Shown: positions 6,773 to 13,661, counted from the first letter of the stretch. The stretch: 13,678 nucleotides of DNA from an uncultured Lachnobacterium sp. (GCA_937889225.1 CALAST010000080.1:1-13678); one strand, 5' to 3'. Notes: generated from the sequence alone by a model not told the origin. Numbers and translations are program-made.

Positions 6773-7705
6773 TTACTCTGCTTTATCAGAGGAAACCTCT
6801 GCAATTGATTTTGCAAGCCCTGCAATTCCTTGAATTTCAGATGGGATAATAATCTTAGTAGCTTTTCCATCTGCTGCTTTTGCGAATGCTTCCAAGCTCT
6901 TAATCTGAAGAACGGCTGCATCCGGAGCGGCTTCTTTTAACATTCTAAGACCATCTGCATTTGCCTGCTGAATTTTAATAATCGCTTCTGCCTGACCTTC
7001 TGCTTCTTTTACGGTTGCTTCACGTTTTGCTTCCGCGCGAAGAATTGCTGCTTCTTTTTCTGCCTGTGCATCTAAGATAGCTGCTTCTTTGTTACCTTCC
7101 GCAACAAGGACGGTAGATTTCTTTTCACCTTCTGCACGAAGAATCGCTTCACGACGTTCACGTTCTGCCTTCATCTGTTTTTCCATCGCATCCTGAATTG
7201 CTTTTGGCGGCATAATGTTCTTTAATTCTACACGGTTAATCTTAATGCCCCATGGGTCTGTCGCAACGTCTAAAGTGGCACGCATCTTTGTATTGATTGT
7301 TTCACGAGATGTAAGCGTTTCATCTAATTCTAAGTCACCAATAACGTTACGAAGCGTTGTTGCTGTCAGATTTTCAATCGCCATAATTGGATTTTCTACA
7401 CCATATGCATACAACTTTGCGTCTGTAATCTGGAAATATACAACTGTGTCAATCTGCATGGTTACATTATCTTTTGTAATAACCGGCTGTGGTGGGAAAT
7501 CTACTACCTGTTCTTTTAAAAGCACTCTTTTTGCCACACGGTCTATAAATGGAACTTTAAAATGCACACCTACATGCCAAGTATCCAAATATACACCAAG
7601 TCTTTCAATAACCATGGAGTTTGCCTGTGGCACGATTTTGATACAATTTGCCAAAATAACTAAAACAAGAATTACGATAATAACTAAAATAATGATTGGG
7701 TTCAT
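6773..7705 (-). CDS. SPFH/Band 7 (stomatin-like) membrane protein
   Basis: A 310-residue stomatin-like scaffold of functional membrane microdomains, related to E. coli QmcA. The N-terminal anchor is residues 4-22. The SPFH domain (about 22-190) starts with IVPQANSMVIERLGVY and includes PPQPVITKDNVTMQIDTVVYFQI and MRATLDVATDPWGIKINRVELKNI. A long charged Ala/Glu-rich coiled coil covers about 165-245, with repeated RAEGEKK/AEGNKEA/AEKEAAILRAEAKREA segments, and drives oligomerisation. The ATG at 7705 is preceded by AAGGAGG (7720-7714), which lies inside the last codons of the nfeD-type gene. The intergenic gap is 3 bp, so the two genes are one operon and probably translationally coupled. SPFH-NfeD pairing is well established, with NfeD binding the SPFH ring. 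Confidence 0.94.
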   Translation of the reverse strand: MNPIIILVIIVILVLVILANCIKIVPQANSMVIERLGVYLDTWHVGVHFKVPFIDRVAKRVLLKEQVVDFPPQPVITKDNVTMQIDTVVYFQITDAKLYAYGVENPIMAIENLTATTLRNVIGDLELDETLTSRETINTKMRATLDVATDPWGIKINRVELKNIMPPKAIQDAMEKQMKAERERREAILRAEGEKKSTVLVAEGNKEAAILDAQAEKEAAILRAEAKREATVKEAEGQAEAIIKIQQANADGLRMLKEAAPDAAVLQIKSLEAFAKAADGKATKIIIPSEIQGIAGLAKSIAEVSSDKAE

Positions 7706-7708
7706 AAA

Positions 7709-8164
7709 TTAAGCCTCCTTTTTTACTTTCTCTACAATAAGTTTTACACCGCTGATGCGGATAATGCGAACAAGTTCTCCCTGTTCTATGATGTCTTTAT
7801 CATTCTCGGTACGTGCTGTCCATTCCTGCCCATGCACAACTACCATACCGGTCTGATCCAAATTGCTAATACGTTCTAAAACACGTACTTCCTCACCAAT
7901 CGCTCGGTCTGCATTCGTGCTTTGTTTTTTGACATTGACAAACTTCTTTGCCCATGGTCTTGTAGCTGCTAAGATTCCAAATGCTGTTACAGAGAATACA
8001 ATAAACTGTAAAAGAAATTCGCCTCCTGCCATTGCTACAAACATTGCAACTAACGCACCTGCTGCAAACCATATGGACGTAAGTGTCACCGTTGCAAGTT
8101 CCATGCAGGTAAACACAATCAGCACCAACAGCCACAGCAAAACATATGGGTTAATATTCAACAT
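7709..8164 (-). CDS. short NfeD-like membrane protein (YbbJ type)
   Basis: A 151-residue protein. Three transmembrane helices (about 7-27, 31-48, 50-70) precede a soluble C-terminal OB-fold (about 85-147) with IGEEVRVLERI and GMVVVHGQEWTARTE. It is the short NfeD form, without the ClpP-like serine protease domain of long NfeD proteins, and by family knowledge it partners the SPFH protein encoded next. The ATG at 8164 has AAAGGGGG 7 nt upstream. It is first in the operon, about 100 bp after the histidine kinase stop codon, with its own candidate promoter. Confidence 0.9.
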   Translation of the reverse strand: MLNINPYVLLWLLVLIVFTCMELATVTLTSIWFAAGALVAMFVAMAGGEFLLQFIVFSVTAFGILAATRPWAKKFVNVKKQSTNADRAIGEEVRVLERISNLDQTGMVVVHGQEWTARTENDKDIIEQGELVRIIRISGVKLIVEKVKKEA

Positions 8165-8184
8165 ACGCTTTCCCCCTTTCTTTG

Positions 8185-8213
8185 ATTATATAATTAATTT
8201 GCGAAGTTCTAAA
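8185..8213 (-). promoter_or_regulatory. candidate promoter of the NfeD-SPFH operon
   Basis: On the minus strand TTTAGA (8213-8208) and a perfect TATAAT (8190-8185) are 17 bp apart. Transcription would start near 8178, right at the ribosome binding site, which gives an unusually short leader. Readthrough from the kinase operon is an alternative, because no strong terminator separates them; only a weak AT-only hairpin lies at about 8234-8252. Confidence 0.4.
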
Positions 8214-8262
8214 TACCTTATAAATACGGTTTGAAATGTAAAATAAACATTTTATTATATTT

Positions 8263-9249
8263 TTAAATGTCTATGCTTATAACAAACGCTTTTTGCTTTT
8301 TTTCTTCATCCTGTTTTAAAGTGAGCTCCCAACCATGCATCTGCACAATTTTCTCTGCAATGGACAATCCTAATCCGCTTCCTGTCTGTGACTTACGGGA
8401 AGCATCTCCCATTGCAAACGGTTCAAAAATATGTTCTGAAAGAAACTGAGGTATCAACTCGCCGTTGTCACTTATTCTGATATCTATATGATTTTTATTT
8501 TGCACTAATTCCAAACCAATATGTGTTCCTGAAGCATTGTGTTTAATAGCATTTGTCATCAGATTTGTGATTGCTCTTGAAAACTGTAGTGTATCTACCG
8601 GCACCATACAAGGTTCTTCCGGTACATTCATCTCAAGATACATCCCTTTTTCTTCAATATCAGAATATAAAAATGCTGCATTTTTTCTTAATAACTCTGC
8701 AATGTTTTCCGTTTCTATATTTAATGAGAAATAAGCACTATCTAACTTTACATATTCAAACAACAGCGTAATCAGTTCATTCATTCGTTCTGACTTACTT
8801 TCTATTGTTGCTAAATATTCTTTTTTCTTTTCTTCATCCTGCACCATTCCATCATTTAGGGCTTTGGCATATCCTGAGATTGTAGTAATTGGTGTTTTTA
8901 AATCGTGTGCAATATCGGAGAGCATCAGATTTCTCTTTTTCTCATATAAAAGACGCATTTCTTTTTTATGTTCTTCCATGCGGTTTGCTTCTTCCATCAC
9001 AATCTTTGAAAACCAAACTGCTGCCACTAAAATTGGAATAATAAAAAAGGAAACTGTGATAAGAAGTGGAATCATTCCTTCTGAATTTTCCCAAATTGAC
9101 TCACTCAAATCCATGACATCTTTTTGTAACAACTGAATTAAAATGTGGTCTGCAATTATTTTTACAATCCATTCTACAGCAATTACCAATATTAAAATCA
9201 CTAAAAAACGGCTGATAATAAACGCCTGAAAATTATATTCTTTTTTCAT
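8263..9249 (-). CDS. membrane sensor histidine kinase
   Basis: A 328-residue kinase that should phosphorylate the response regulator encoded just upstream. Two transmembrane helices (about 11-38 and 58-82) enclose a short extracytoplasmic loop of about 20-25 residues, too small for a ligand domain, so it may sense within the membrane or through a partner. The HisKA domain has the phospho-acceptor in SDIAHDLKTPI (H115). HATPase_c has the N box NLMTNAIKH (N229, N233), G1 DNGE (261-264), the F box FEPF (275-278) and G2 GSGLGLS (290-296). All ATP-binding boxes are intact. The ribosome binding site is weak (AGGG, 6 nt before ATG). A 51-bp gap follows the regulator gene. The small sensor loop resembles intramembrane-sensing kinases (BceS type), but no ABC transporter is next to it. 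Confidence 0.93.
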   Translation of the reverse strand: MKKEYNFQAFIISRFLVILILVIAVEWIVKIIADHILIQLLQKDVMDLSESIWENSEGMIPLLITVSFFIIPILVAAVWFSKIVMEEANRMEEHKKEMRLLYEKKRNLMLSDIAHDLKTPITTISGYAKALNDGMVQDEEKKKEYLATIESKSERMNELITLLFEYVKLDSAYFSLNIETENIAELLRKNAAFLYSDIEEKGMYLEMNVPEEPCMVPVDTLQFSRAITNLMTNAIKHNASGTHIGLELVQNKNHIDIRISDNGELIPQFLSEHIFEPFAMGDASRKSQTGSGLGLSIAEKIVQMHGWELTLKQDEEKKQKAFVISIDI

Positions 9250-9300
9250 ATCATACCCTATCTGTGAACTACCATTCCCTAAAACCTAAACTTGCAATTA

Positions 9301-9984
9301 TCATCTCTCCAGACGATATCCCAATCCACGAATAGTTTTTATGTATGTGGCGGGGTCTTCTCCTAATTTATCCCTCAACTTGCTGATGCAAACCATAATA
9401 TTATTATCTGCCACAATAAATGCTTCACCCCATCCATACTCATAAATCTGCTGTTTTGTGAAAACCTTACCCGGATGTTTCATAAACAGTTCCATAATCC
9501 TGTACTCTACGGATGTTAAATCAATGGTCTTTTCTCCTTTTCGAAGCTCACATGCCTCCAAGTCTAAAATTAAATCTTTTACCTTCAATAATTGATTTTG
9601 TCCTAACCCCGTTCCTAATGCATAAAACCTGCGAATATTGGAATTTACTCTCGCTACTGCTTCTAAAGGGTTAAACGGTTTTGCTATATAATCATCTGCT
9701 CCAAGATTTAATCCTAAAATCTTCTCTGCATCCGCATCCTTTGCTGAAATAATGAGTACCGGAATATTATTATCTTTACGAATTTCCTGAAGCACATGAT
9801 AGCCATCTACTTTTGGCATCATAATATCGAGAATACATAAGTCTATCCGTTCTCTGCGAAGTATTTCAAGTGCTCTTTGACCATCTTCGGCTTCTACCAC
9901 CCGATAGTTTTCATTCTCCAAATACAACCGAAGGAGCTCCCGAATTTCTTTTTGGTCATCTGCTACAAGAATTGTTTTTATCAT
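9301..9984 (-). CDS. OmpR/PhoB-family response regulator
   Basis: A 227-residue DNA-binding regulator. The receiver domain (1-117) has the acidic pocket D9-D10, the phospho-acceptor D53 (LDIMMP), S80 and K102 (ADDYIAKPF). The winged-helix output domain (about 130-226) has VEYRIMELFMKHPGKVFTK and the terminal YIKTIRGLGYRLE signature. Its ATG overlaps the stop codon of the DUF975 gene (ATGA at 9984-9981), with GAGGAG just before it, so translation is coupled. Its partner is the kinase 51 bp downstream. A likely target is its own operon, where direct repeats lie at 11024-11041. Confidence 0.95.
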   Translation of the reverse strand: MIKTILVADDQKEIRELLRLYLENENYRVVEAEDGQRALEILRRERIDLCILDIMMPKVDGYHVLQEIRKDNNIPVLIISAKDADAEKILGLNLGADDYIAKPFNPLEAVARVNSNIRRFYALGTGLGQNQLLKVKDLILDLEACELRKGEKTIDLTSVEYRIMELFMKHPGKVFTKQQIYEYGWGEAFIVADNNIMVCISKLRDKLGEDPATYIKTIRGLGYRLER

Positions 9985-10898
9985 ATCTGCTCCTCATTTA
10001 CCACCCATTGCTCATAATGCATCGTTTGATTTAGCATTGCCAATGCCGGTCTGCCATTCTGCTGACTTAATTCCTGATATAATGCAGCGTATGTAAGCTG
10101 TACATATGGATTTACATAAAAGATAGATACCAAACCTAATGTAAACGTGGATAACAGATTCCATCCAATAAAAGATAAATCAAGTACAAATGCCTTCCAT
10201 TTCTGTCCGTCCATCATCTGCTTGCTAATCGCAAATGCCTGCTCTTTGGTAAGAGAAGGATTTTCTGCCAAAAGATATGGAATCATCTGATATTCATAAC
10301 TTTTTACAATCCCCGGAATAATAAAAAGTAATGTCCAAAGGAATGTATATAAACTACGGAAAAACATGATTTTCGTTACATTTTTGTACTCATTGTCAAA
10401 TGCAAATCCCAATTCCCCAATTTGTGCATTTTTCTCCAAATTCTTTAAAAAGAAACGGCTCGCTCCAACTTCCAACGGATTTAAAACAAATGCACTAAGC
10501 AAAATGCCTATCATACCTGCAATAATAACAATAATAATAAAAATAATGATAAATCCTGCCGCAACTCCAAATACGGAATTCATACTTGAAGAACCATATT
10601 CGTAAAATTCATTATATATGTCATAATCATAAAAATCATCCTCGTGATAACTATCATGATTATAATCATAACTGCCACCATATATAGATAATTCATCTTC
10701 TAAATCGTAAATTGGATTCTCTGAAAAGCCAAAGTTAAAACTATTATTTTCTGTTGCACTATTATTAGAATCCAGTTTCAACTGCAATCCGGATGAAGTC
10801 CCTAATACAATACACAAAAGCCCCACCAATACTGCTTTCCAGTAATTTCGTTTCAGAGCCTCTTTTGCTTGATTTTTTAATTCAGTTCTACTCCACAT
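9981..10898 (-). CDS. DUF975 family integral membrane protein
   Basis: A 305-residue protein of the DUF975 family, common in Firmicutes and of unknown function. Membrane segments are about 21-36, 107-139, 178-198 and 238-260. Family marks are RNYWKAVLVGLL near the N-terminus, NPLEVGASRFF (140-150) and LLFIIPGIVKSYEYQMIPYLLAENP (190-214). Unusual for the family as I know it is a long, very acidic, Tyr/Asp-rich stretch between the first two helices (about 64-101). Topology is not proven, but if it is outside it could bind cations or basic peptides. The ATG at 10898 is supported by AAGGAGG 5-6 nt upstream; an ATG 12 codons further up has no such site. It is first in the operon with the two-component system. 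It could be a sensor partner or a regulated output; nothing in the sequence decides between these. Confidence 0.85.
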   Translation of the reverse strand: MWSRTELKNQAKEALKRNYWKAVLVGLLCIVLGTSSGLQLKLDSNNSATENNSFNFGFSENPIYDLEDELSIYGGSYDYNHDSYHEDDFYDYDIYNEFYEYGSSSMNSVFGVAAGFIIIFIIIVIIAGMIGILLSAFVLNPLEVGASRFFLKNLEKNAQIGELGFAFDNEYKNVTKIMFFRSLYTFLWTLLFIIPGIVKSYEYQMIPYLLAENPSLTKEQAFAISKQMMDGQKWKAFVLDLSFIGWNLLSTFTLGLVSIFYVNPYVQLTYAALYQELSQQNGRPALAMLNQTMHYEQWVVNEEQI

Positions 10899-10979
10899 AA
10901 AATCCTCCTTATTAAAAATCAACATTTCATGCATAACCCATAACTTCTTATTCCTATAAGATAACGCTTTTGTTTTGTT

Positions 10980-10991
10980 CTGTATTTACAG
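10980..10991. promoter_or_regulatory. palindrome CTGTATTTACAG near the DUF975 operon start
   Basis: Arms CTGTA and TACAG are separated by TT. It lies just downstream of the candidate -10 box, near the expected transcription start. It could be a repressor site or chance; the AT-rich context lowers its weight. Confidence 0.25.
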
Positions 10992-10992
10992 T

Positions 10993-11041
10993 AACATACT
11001 TTCCTTAGAACTAAACCATATTTACCTTAACAAAACCTTAA
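10993..11041 (-). promoter_or_regulatory. candidate promoter and response-regulator operator of the DUF975 operon
   Basis: On the minus strand TTAAGGT occurs twice exactly 11 bp apart (11041-11035 and 11030-11024). About 25 bp further is TATGTT (10998-10993) as a -10 box with no -35 match. OmpR-family regulators bind tandem repeats 10-11 bp apart at activated promoters that lack a -35 box, so autoregulation by the encoded regulator is a reasonable inference. Transcription would start near 10986, with a leader of about 88 nt. Confidence 0.45.
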
Positions 11042-11225
11042 TCTTACGCTTCTTTCATTTGATTGTTTTATGCATATAGTTATATATTATTTATCTCTCT
11101 GTGCAATTATAATTATAATATTTTTTCCTAAAACAGTAAAGCAAACACTATTTGTAATGAAAACTTTTCTTTTTCTTGTAAGTAAATTATTATTTACATA
11201 AGAAATCTAACGAAAGGGAATATGT

Positions 11226-11318
11226 ATGACAGATTTTCAAATGTTATCTATCATCCTTATGATACTTAATATCATCGTGATGTTAATATTAGAAATTATC
11301 AGAAATACAAAAAAGTAA
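11226..11318 (+). CDS. 30-residue single-helix membrane peptide, candidate type I toxin
   Basis: The gene encodes 30 residues. A short polar start (MTDFQM) leads into one hydrophobic helix (about 7-25, rich in Ile, Leu and Met), followed by a basic tail (RNTKK). AAAGGG lies 7 nt before the ATG. This layout matches the small holin-like type I toxins of Firmicutes, which insert in the membrane and depolarise the cell. The TAA stop codon lies within the 5' arm of a bidirectional terminator, and an antisense RNA promoter faces it from the right. A short ATG three bases upstream in another frame gives only 15 residues and looks irrelevant. The gene is flanked by an insertion-sequence remnant, in keeping with an accessory element. 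The coding call is fairly firm; toxicity is inferred from layout only. Confidence 0.68.
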   Translation: MTDFQMLSIILMILNIIVMLILEIIRNTKK

Positions 11319-11396
11319 CCGCCCTAAGCCAAAGGTAATGGTTACTTTTTGTAATCTTATATTTGGACTAACCAACTATCGGTAGCACCTTTTTCT
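11308..11396 (-). ncRNA. candidate antisense RNA (antitoxin) to the small peptide gene
   Basis: A strong minus-strand promoter at 11431-11403 predicts a start near 11396. The RNA would be about 85-90 nt: a 5' hairpin with CTACC paired to GGTTAG around GATAGTT (11385-11368), then the shared terminator (11350-11310) with the minus-strand tail TTTTTTGTATTT. It contains no plausible gene. It overlaps the 3' end and terminator of the peptide mRNA, as in the TxpA/RatA and Fst type I systems. The transcript itself is predicted, not observed. Confidence 0.6.
11310..11350. terminator. bidirectional terminator shared by the peptide gene and its antisense RNA
   Basis: A perfect 11-bp stem pairs AAAAAGTAACC (11310-11320) with GGTTACTTTTT (11340-11350) around a 19-nt loop. 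It has a T-run on each strand. The stop codon of the peptide gene is inside the left arm. Confidence 0.88.
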
Positions 11397-11402
11397 ATAC
11401 TC

Positions 11403-11431
11403 ATAATAATATGTATTCCTGCAATTGTCAA
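11403..11431 (-). promoter_or_regulatory. near-consensus promoter of the antisense RNA
   Basis: On the minus strand TTGACA (11431-11426) is a perfect -35 box. TATTAT (11408-11403) follows after exactly 17 bp. This is the strongest promoter in the window, and the only thing downstream before a terminator is the 90-nt antisense RNA. Confidence 0.82.
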
Positions 11432-11467
11432 TTCCAAATGACATGAAAATTTTATCCTTTTCTTGAA

Positions 11468-11950
11468 AATTGTTACTGTTCATATCCAATGTCCTTTAGA
11501 TAACTATTATAGGTATTAAATCATATAGGATGTAACTCAAATTTTATAAAAATATCAGCTTCTTGCCTGCGATGGCTGTACATTCACTTTTACCAGAAAT
11601 CACAGAAGATTCTTATGAAAACATTGTTACAAATCTTCCTTTTAATGAATTTTCCATTGAAGATATAAAAGAATTATATTATGCCAGATGGGGAATCGAA
11701 ACTTCTTTCTATCAGTTAAAACATATCCTTAGCACGGAAAACTTTCATTTCAAAAAAAGAGAATGTATCGCACCGGAGATATGTTGTTCCATTATCACAA
11801 ATCATGTGGTTATCCGTAAAGGAATTATGCTCGCCAACATAGATTCCATGTTCCAGTCAGCTTTACTTACCGCTTTCAGTAAAGTTTGACTATCCATAGT
11901 ATACTGCATTTGTTTTAACTAAATGACATTGTGCGTGAACAGTAACAATT
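11468..11950. mobile_element. internally deleted insertion-sequence remnant, IS4 type
   Basis: The two ends form 32-bp imperfect inverted repeats: 11468-11499 against the reverse complement of 11919-11950, 27 of 32 matching, with the outer 15 (AATTGTTACTGTTCA) identical. Inside is only the 3' part of an IS4-family transposase gene. At 483 bp it is far below the 1.3-1.6 kb of a full element, so it is immobile alone, or mobile only in trans. No target-site duplication was visible at the two flanks, which suggests age or rearrangement. Confidence 0.75.
11563..11889 (+). pseudogene. IS4-family transposase, C-terminal fragment
   Basis: The frame is open from 11536, with a possible TTG at 11563 and ATG at 11572, but there is no ribosome binding site, so it is probably not translated as such. 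It encodes ENIVTNLPFNEFSIEDIKELYYARWGIETSFYQLK, which contains the complete IS4 YREK signature Y-x2-R-x3-E-x6-K. Its Glu is the third catalytic acid of the DDE site. HFKKRE and ITNHVVIR follow in the usual order. The N-terminal two thirds, with both catalytic Asp residues, is missing, and the C-terminal end after HVVIR departs from the family. It lies inside the inverted repeats of the remnant element. Confidence 0.85.
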
Positions 11951-13502
11951 AGATTTCTAATTCCTCAGCATTTGTATACTTATTTTTACCTGTATGTTTT
12001 GAATGATATAATGCAGTATCTGCTCTCTTAAATACCTCTAAATAATCCGTATCCTCTTTTCCAAATGCTGACCCACCTATGGAAACAGTAACAGAAAATG
12101 TCCCTTCCTTACTGTCAAAAGACAATTCCTGTACACATTTCAATAATCGTTCAGCAATCTGATGATGTGTAAACTCTTTTTCTTGGAACAATAACACAAA
12201 TTCTTCTCCACCCCATCGGAAAAAGAAATCATCTTTTCCAATATTCTTCATAATTGTTTTTGCAACATTCTTTAATACAATATCACCTATATCATGTCCA
12301 TATGTATCATTGACTCTCTTAAAATTATCAATATCAAAGACCATTAAATACATTTTTTCGTTTCGATTTTCAGGCTTTTCCACCATCCCCGGTATTATGC
12401 TTTGTGCCATTTTTCGATTATACGCACCTGTCAGGGCATCTGTTTTTGTTTCAATTATAATATACTTATCCACATTTTTTTGATATTTTCGATTGGATAT
12501 CACCATAATTCCCATTCCGATTACAAAAATAATGATAAGAGAACCGAATATCATATATAGGGTATCTTTCATAATATAACCTGTATATTCATTTAACTCA
12601 TTTGCATAGGTCAACGCACTTTCTAATGGTTCTCCTGTTGCAATAATCCAGTCAAATGGCTCATAGAACTTTGCATAGGAATACTTTTCCGCAATTTCGT
12701 CATTTCCTTTATTTTTAAAATAATAGGTATGAAACACCTCACCACTTTCCTTTATTCCAACTAATTCTGACAGATACGGCTTATTTCCCTTTATATCTTC
12801 TTTATTTGTACTTAAATATTGACCTTCCGTATCTTTCAGATTTGGATGAATTCTGCGTATCGCATAATTTTCTCCGCCTTCATAATCTACAATCTCATTT
12901 ACCCATACATACCCATTTTCTCCATATACAGAATCGTGGATAACCTCATAAATATAGGACTTTACAATTTCATCCATATTCTGCTGTTTGGCAACAATAT
13001 ATACGTCATAATTTCCATAAGAAACGTCCATAAAAATCGGATACAATGCATCATCTTTTTCCCATTCCTGTGCATGAAATGTTTCTGTCGCATCTTGTCT
13101 TCCATTACTTGTAAACTGCACACACTGCTGTGTCTGTTTTTCATATAAATAAATTTCAATCGCATTTCCATATTCCGATATGGATATCGTAGATGTTAAA
13201 ACTCCAATTCTCGTTTCTAAATTATCTTCTTCTGTCTCCTTTAAAATTCCCTCTAAAATAGATGCAGTATCATTTGTCTTTTTCAAAACATCTTTTCGTT
13301 TACTTTCAATGCTGATAATTGTATTATTTACTCTTTCCCGCATTCTGTCTGCAATCATATTGATAGAACCAACTTCCAAAGCATTTTCTATATAAACAGA
13401 AATATACCTTGTCATTCCAAAAATCAAAATACCAACTACAAGCCCTATCAGTATTTCCGTTAGCAATAGAATCCACAAAAACTTCTTCTGTACTTTTTTC
13501 AT
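11949..13502 (-). CDS. membrane-bound Cache-GGDEF diguanylate cyclase
   Basis: A 517-residue protein that should make cyclic-di-GMP from two GTP. Transmembrane helices at about 8-30 and 313-335 enclose a large extracytoplasmic Cache-like sensor (about 40-305). Its C-terminal half has GENGYVWVNEIV, AIRRIHPNLKDTEGQYLST and EPFDWIIATGEPL, typical of Cache domains. The GGDEF domain (about 350-510) starts with TDALTGAYNRK, has the metal ligands FDIDNFKRVND (D390, D392) and the active loop RWGGEEF (GGEEF 431-435), and ends with RADTALYHSKHTGKN. GGEEF is an active variant. The inhibitory-site RxxD is absent (G422 in place of Arg, D425 present), so classic product inhibition is not expected. The ATG at 13502 has AGGAGG 5 nt upstream; an ATG 27 codons earlier is not supported. 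The stop codon overlaps the end of the insertion-sequence remnant. Its signal is unknown. Confidence 0.93.
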   Translation of the reverse strand: MKKVQKKFLWILLLTEILIGLVVGILIFGMTRYISVYIENALEVGSINMIADRMRERVNNTIISIESKRKDVLKKTNDTASILEGILKETEEDNLETRIGVLTSTISISEYGNAIEIYLYEKQTQQCVQFTSNGRQDATETFHAQEWEKDDALYPIFMDVSYGNYDVYIVAKQQNMDEIVKSYIYEVIHDSVYGENGYVWVNEIVDYEGGENYAIRRIHPNLKDTEGQYLSTNKEDIKGNKPYLSELVGIKESGEVFHTYYFKNKGNDEIAEKYSYAKFYEPFDWIIATGEPLESALTYANELNEYTGYIMKDTLYMIFGSLIIIFVIGMGIMVISNRKYQKNVDKYIIIETKTDALTGAYNRKMAQSIIPGMVEKPENRNEKMYLMVFDIDNFKRVNDTYGHDIGDIVLKNVAKTIMKNIGKDDFFFRWGGEEFVLLFQEKEFTHHQIAERLLKCVQELSFDSKEGTFSVTVSIGGSAFGKEDTDYLEVFKRADTALYHSKHTGKNKYTNAEELEI

Positions 13503-13606
13503 TCCATCCTCCTCACTCAAGCCCCTTATTCTTTTTTGATATCTACAAATATTACCTATGCCCCATATCCCTGTAAATACCAACGTTGTTTTGCTCCTAT
13601 AATCCT

Positions 13607-13612
13607 ATTATA
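13607..13612 (-). promoter_or_regulatory. candidate -10 box of the diguanylate cyclase gene
   Basis: A perfect TATAAT on the minus strand lies about 105 bp before the ATG. The -35 position falls in the repeat element (ATCCGC, no match), while TTGACC (13629-13624) is only 11 bp from the -10 and so too close. The promoter may need an activator, or the real one may lie beyond the window. Confidence 0.35.
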
Positions 13613-13623
13613 AGTTTTTTTAA

Positions 13624-13661
13624 GGTCAAGCGGATATTCGCAATCCGCTATCGCTACTTGC
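13624..13661. repeat. dispersed palindromic repeat, right copy
   Basis: This is the reverse complement of 422-459 at about 32 of 38 bases. It carries its own 7-bp stem AGCGGAT/ATCCGCT (13629-13650). It abuts the diguanylate cyclase promoter. The next bases, CATAACCGAATAACC, resemble 6711-6726, so the repeat may extend beyond the window. Confidence 0.6.

Larger units (their letters stand above)
10899..11225. other. divergent intergenic region between the DUF975 operon and the small peptide gene
   Basis: This 327-bp AT-rich stretch carries the DUF975 operon promoter, the direct repeats and a palindrome on its left side. On its right side are overlapping TATAAT boxes (11108-11119), the hairpin GTAAAT-TATT-ATTTAC (11182-11197), and the small gene's ribosome binding site AAAGGG (11213-11218). 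No confident plus-strand promoter for the small gene was found. Confidence 0.5.

Noticed and set aside
7215..7712. Plus-strand ORF of 165 codons opposite the SPFH gene
   Set aside because: It is a shadow ORF with Cys/Ser/Thr-rich composition; the minus-strand SPFH gene is unambiguous.
11223..11270. ATG at 11223 giving a 15-residue plus-strand ORF
   Set aside because: It is out of frame with the hydrophobic peptide and stops early, and the ribosome binding site spacing suits the second ATG at 11226 better.
11376..11483. A 35-codon minus-strand ORF starting at 11483 with AAAGGA 8 nt upstream
   Set aside because: It overlaps the strong antisense promoter, begins inside the insertion-sequence end, and its composition (many Asn, Tyr, Arg, Cys) looks like random translation. 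No family was recognised.
11456..11962. Target-site duplication around the insertion-sequence remnant
   Set aside because: The bases just outside the two ends (TTTTCTTGAA and AGATTTCTAA) do not match at any length from 7 to 12.
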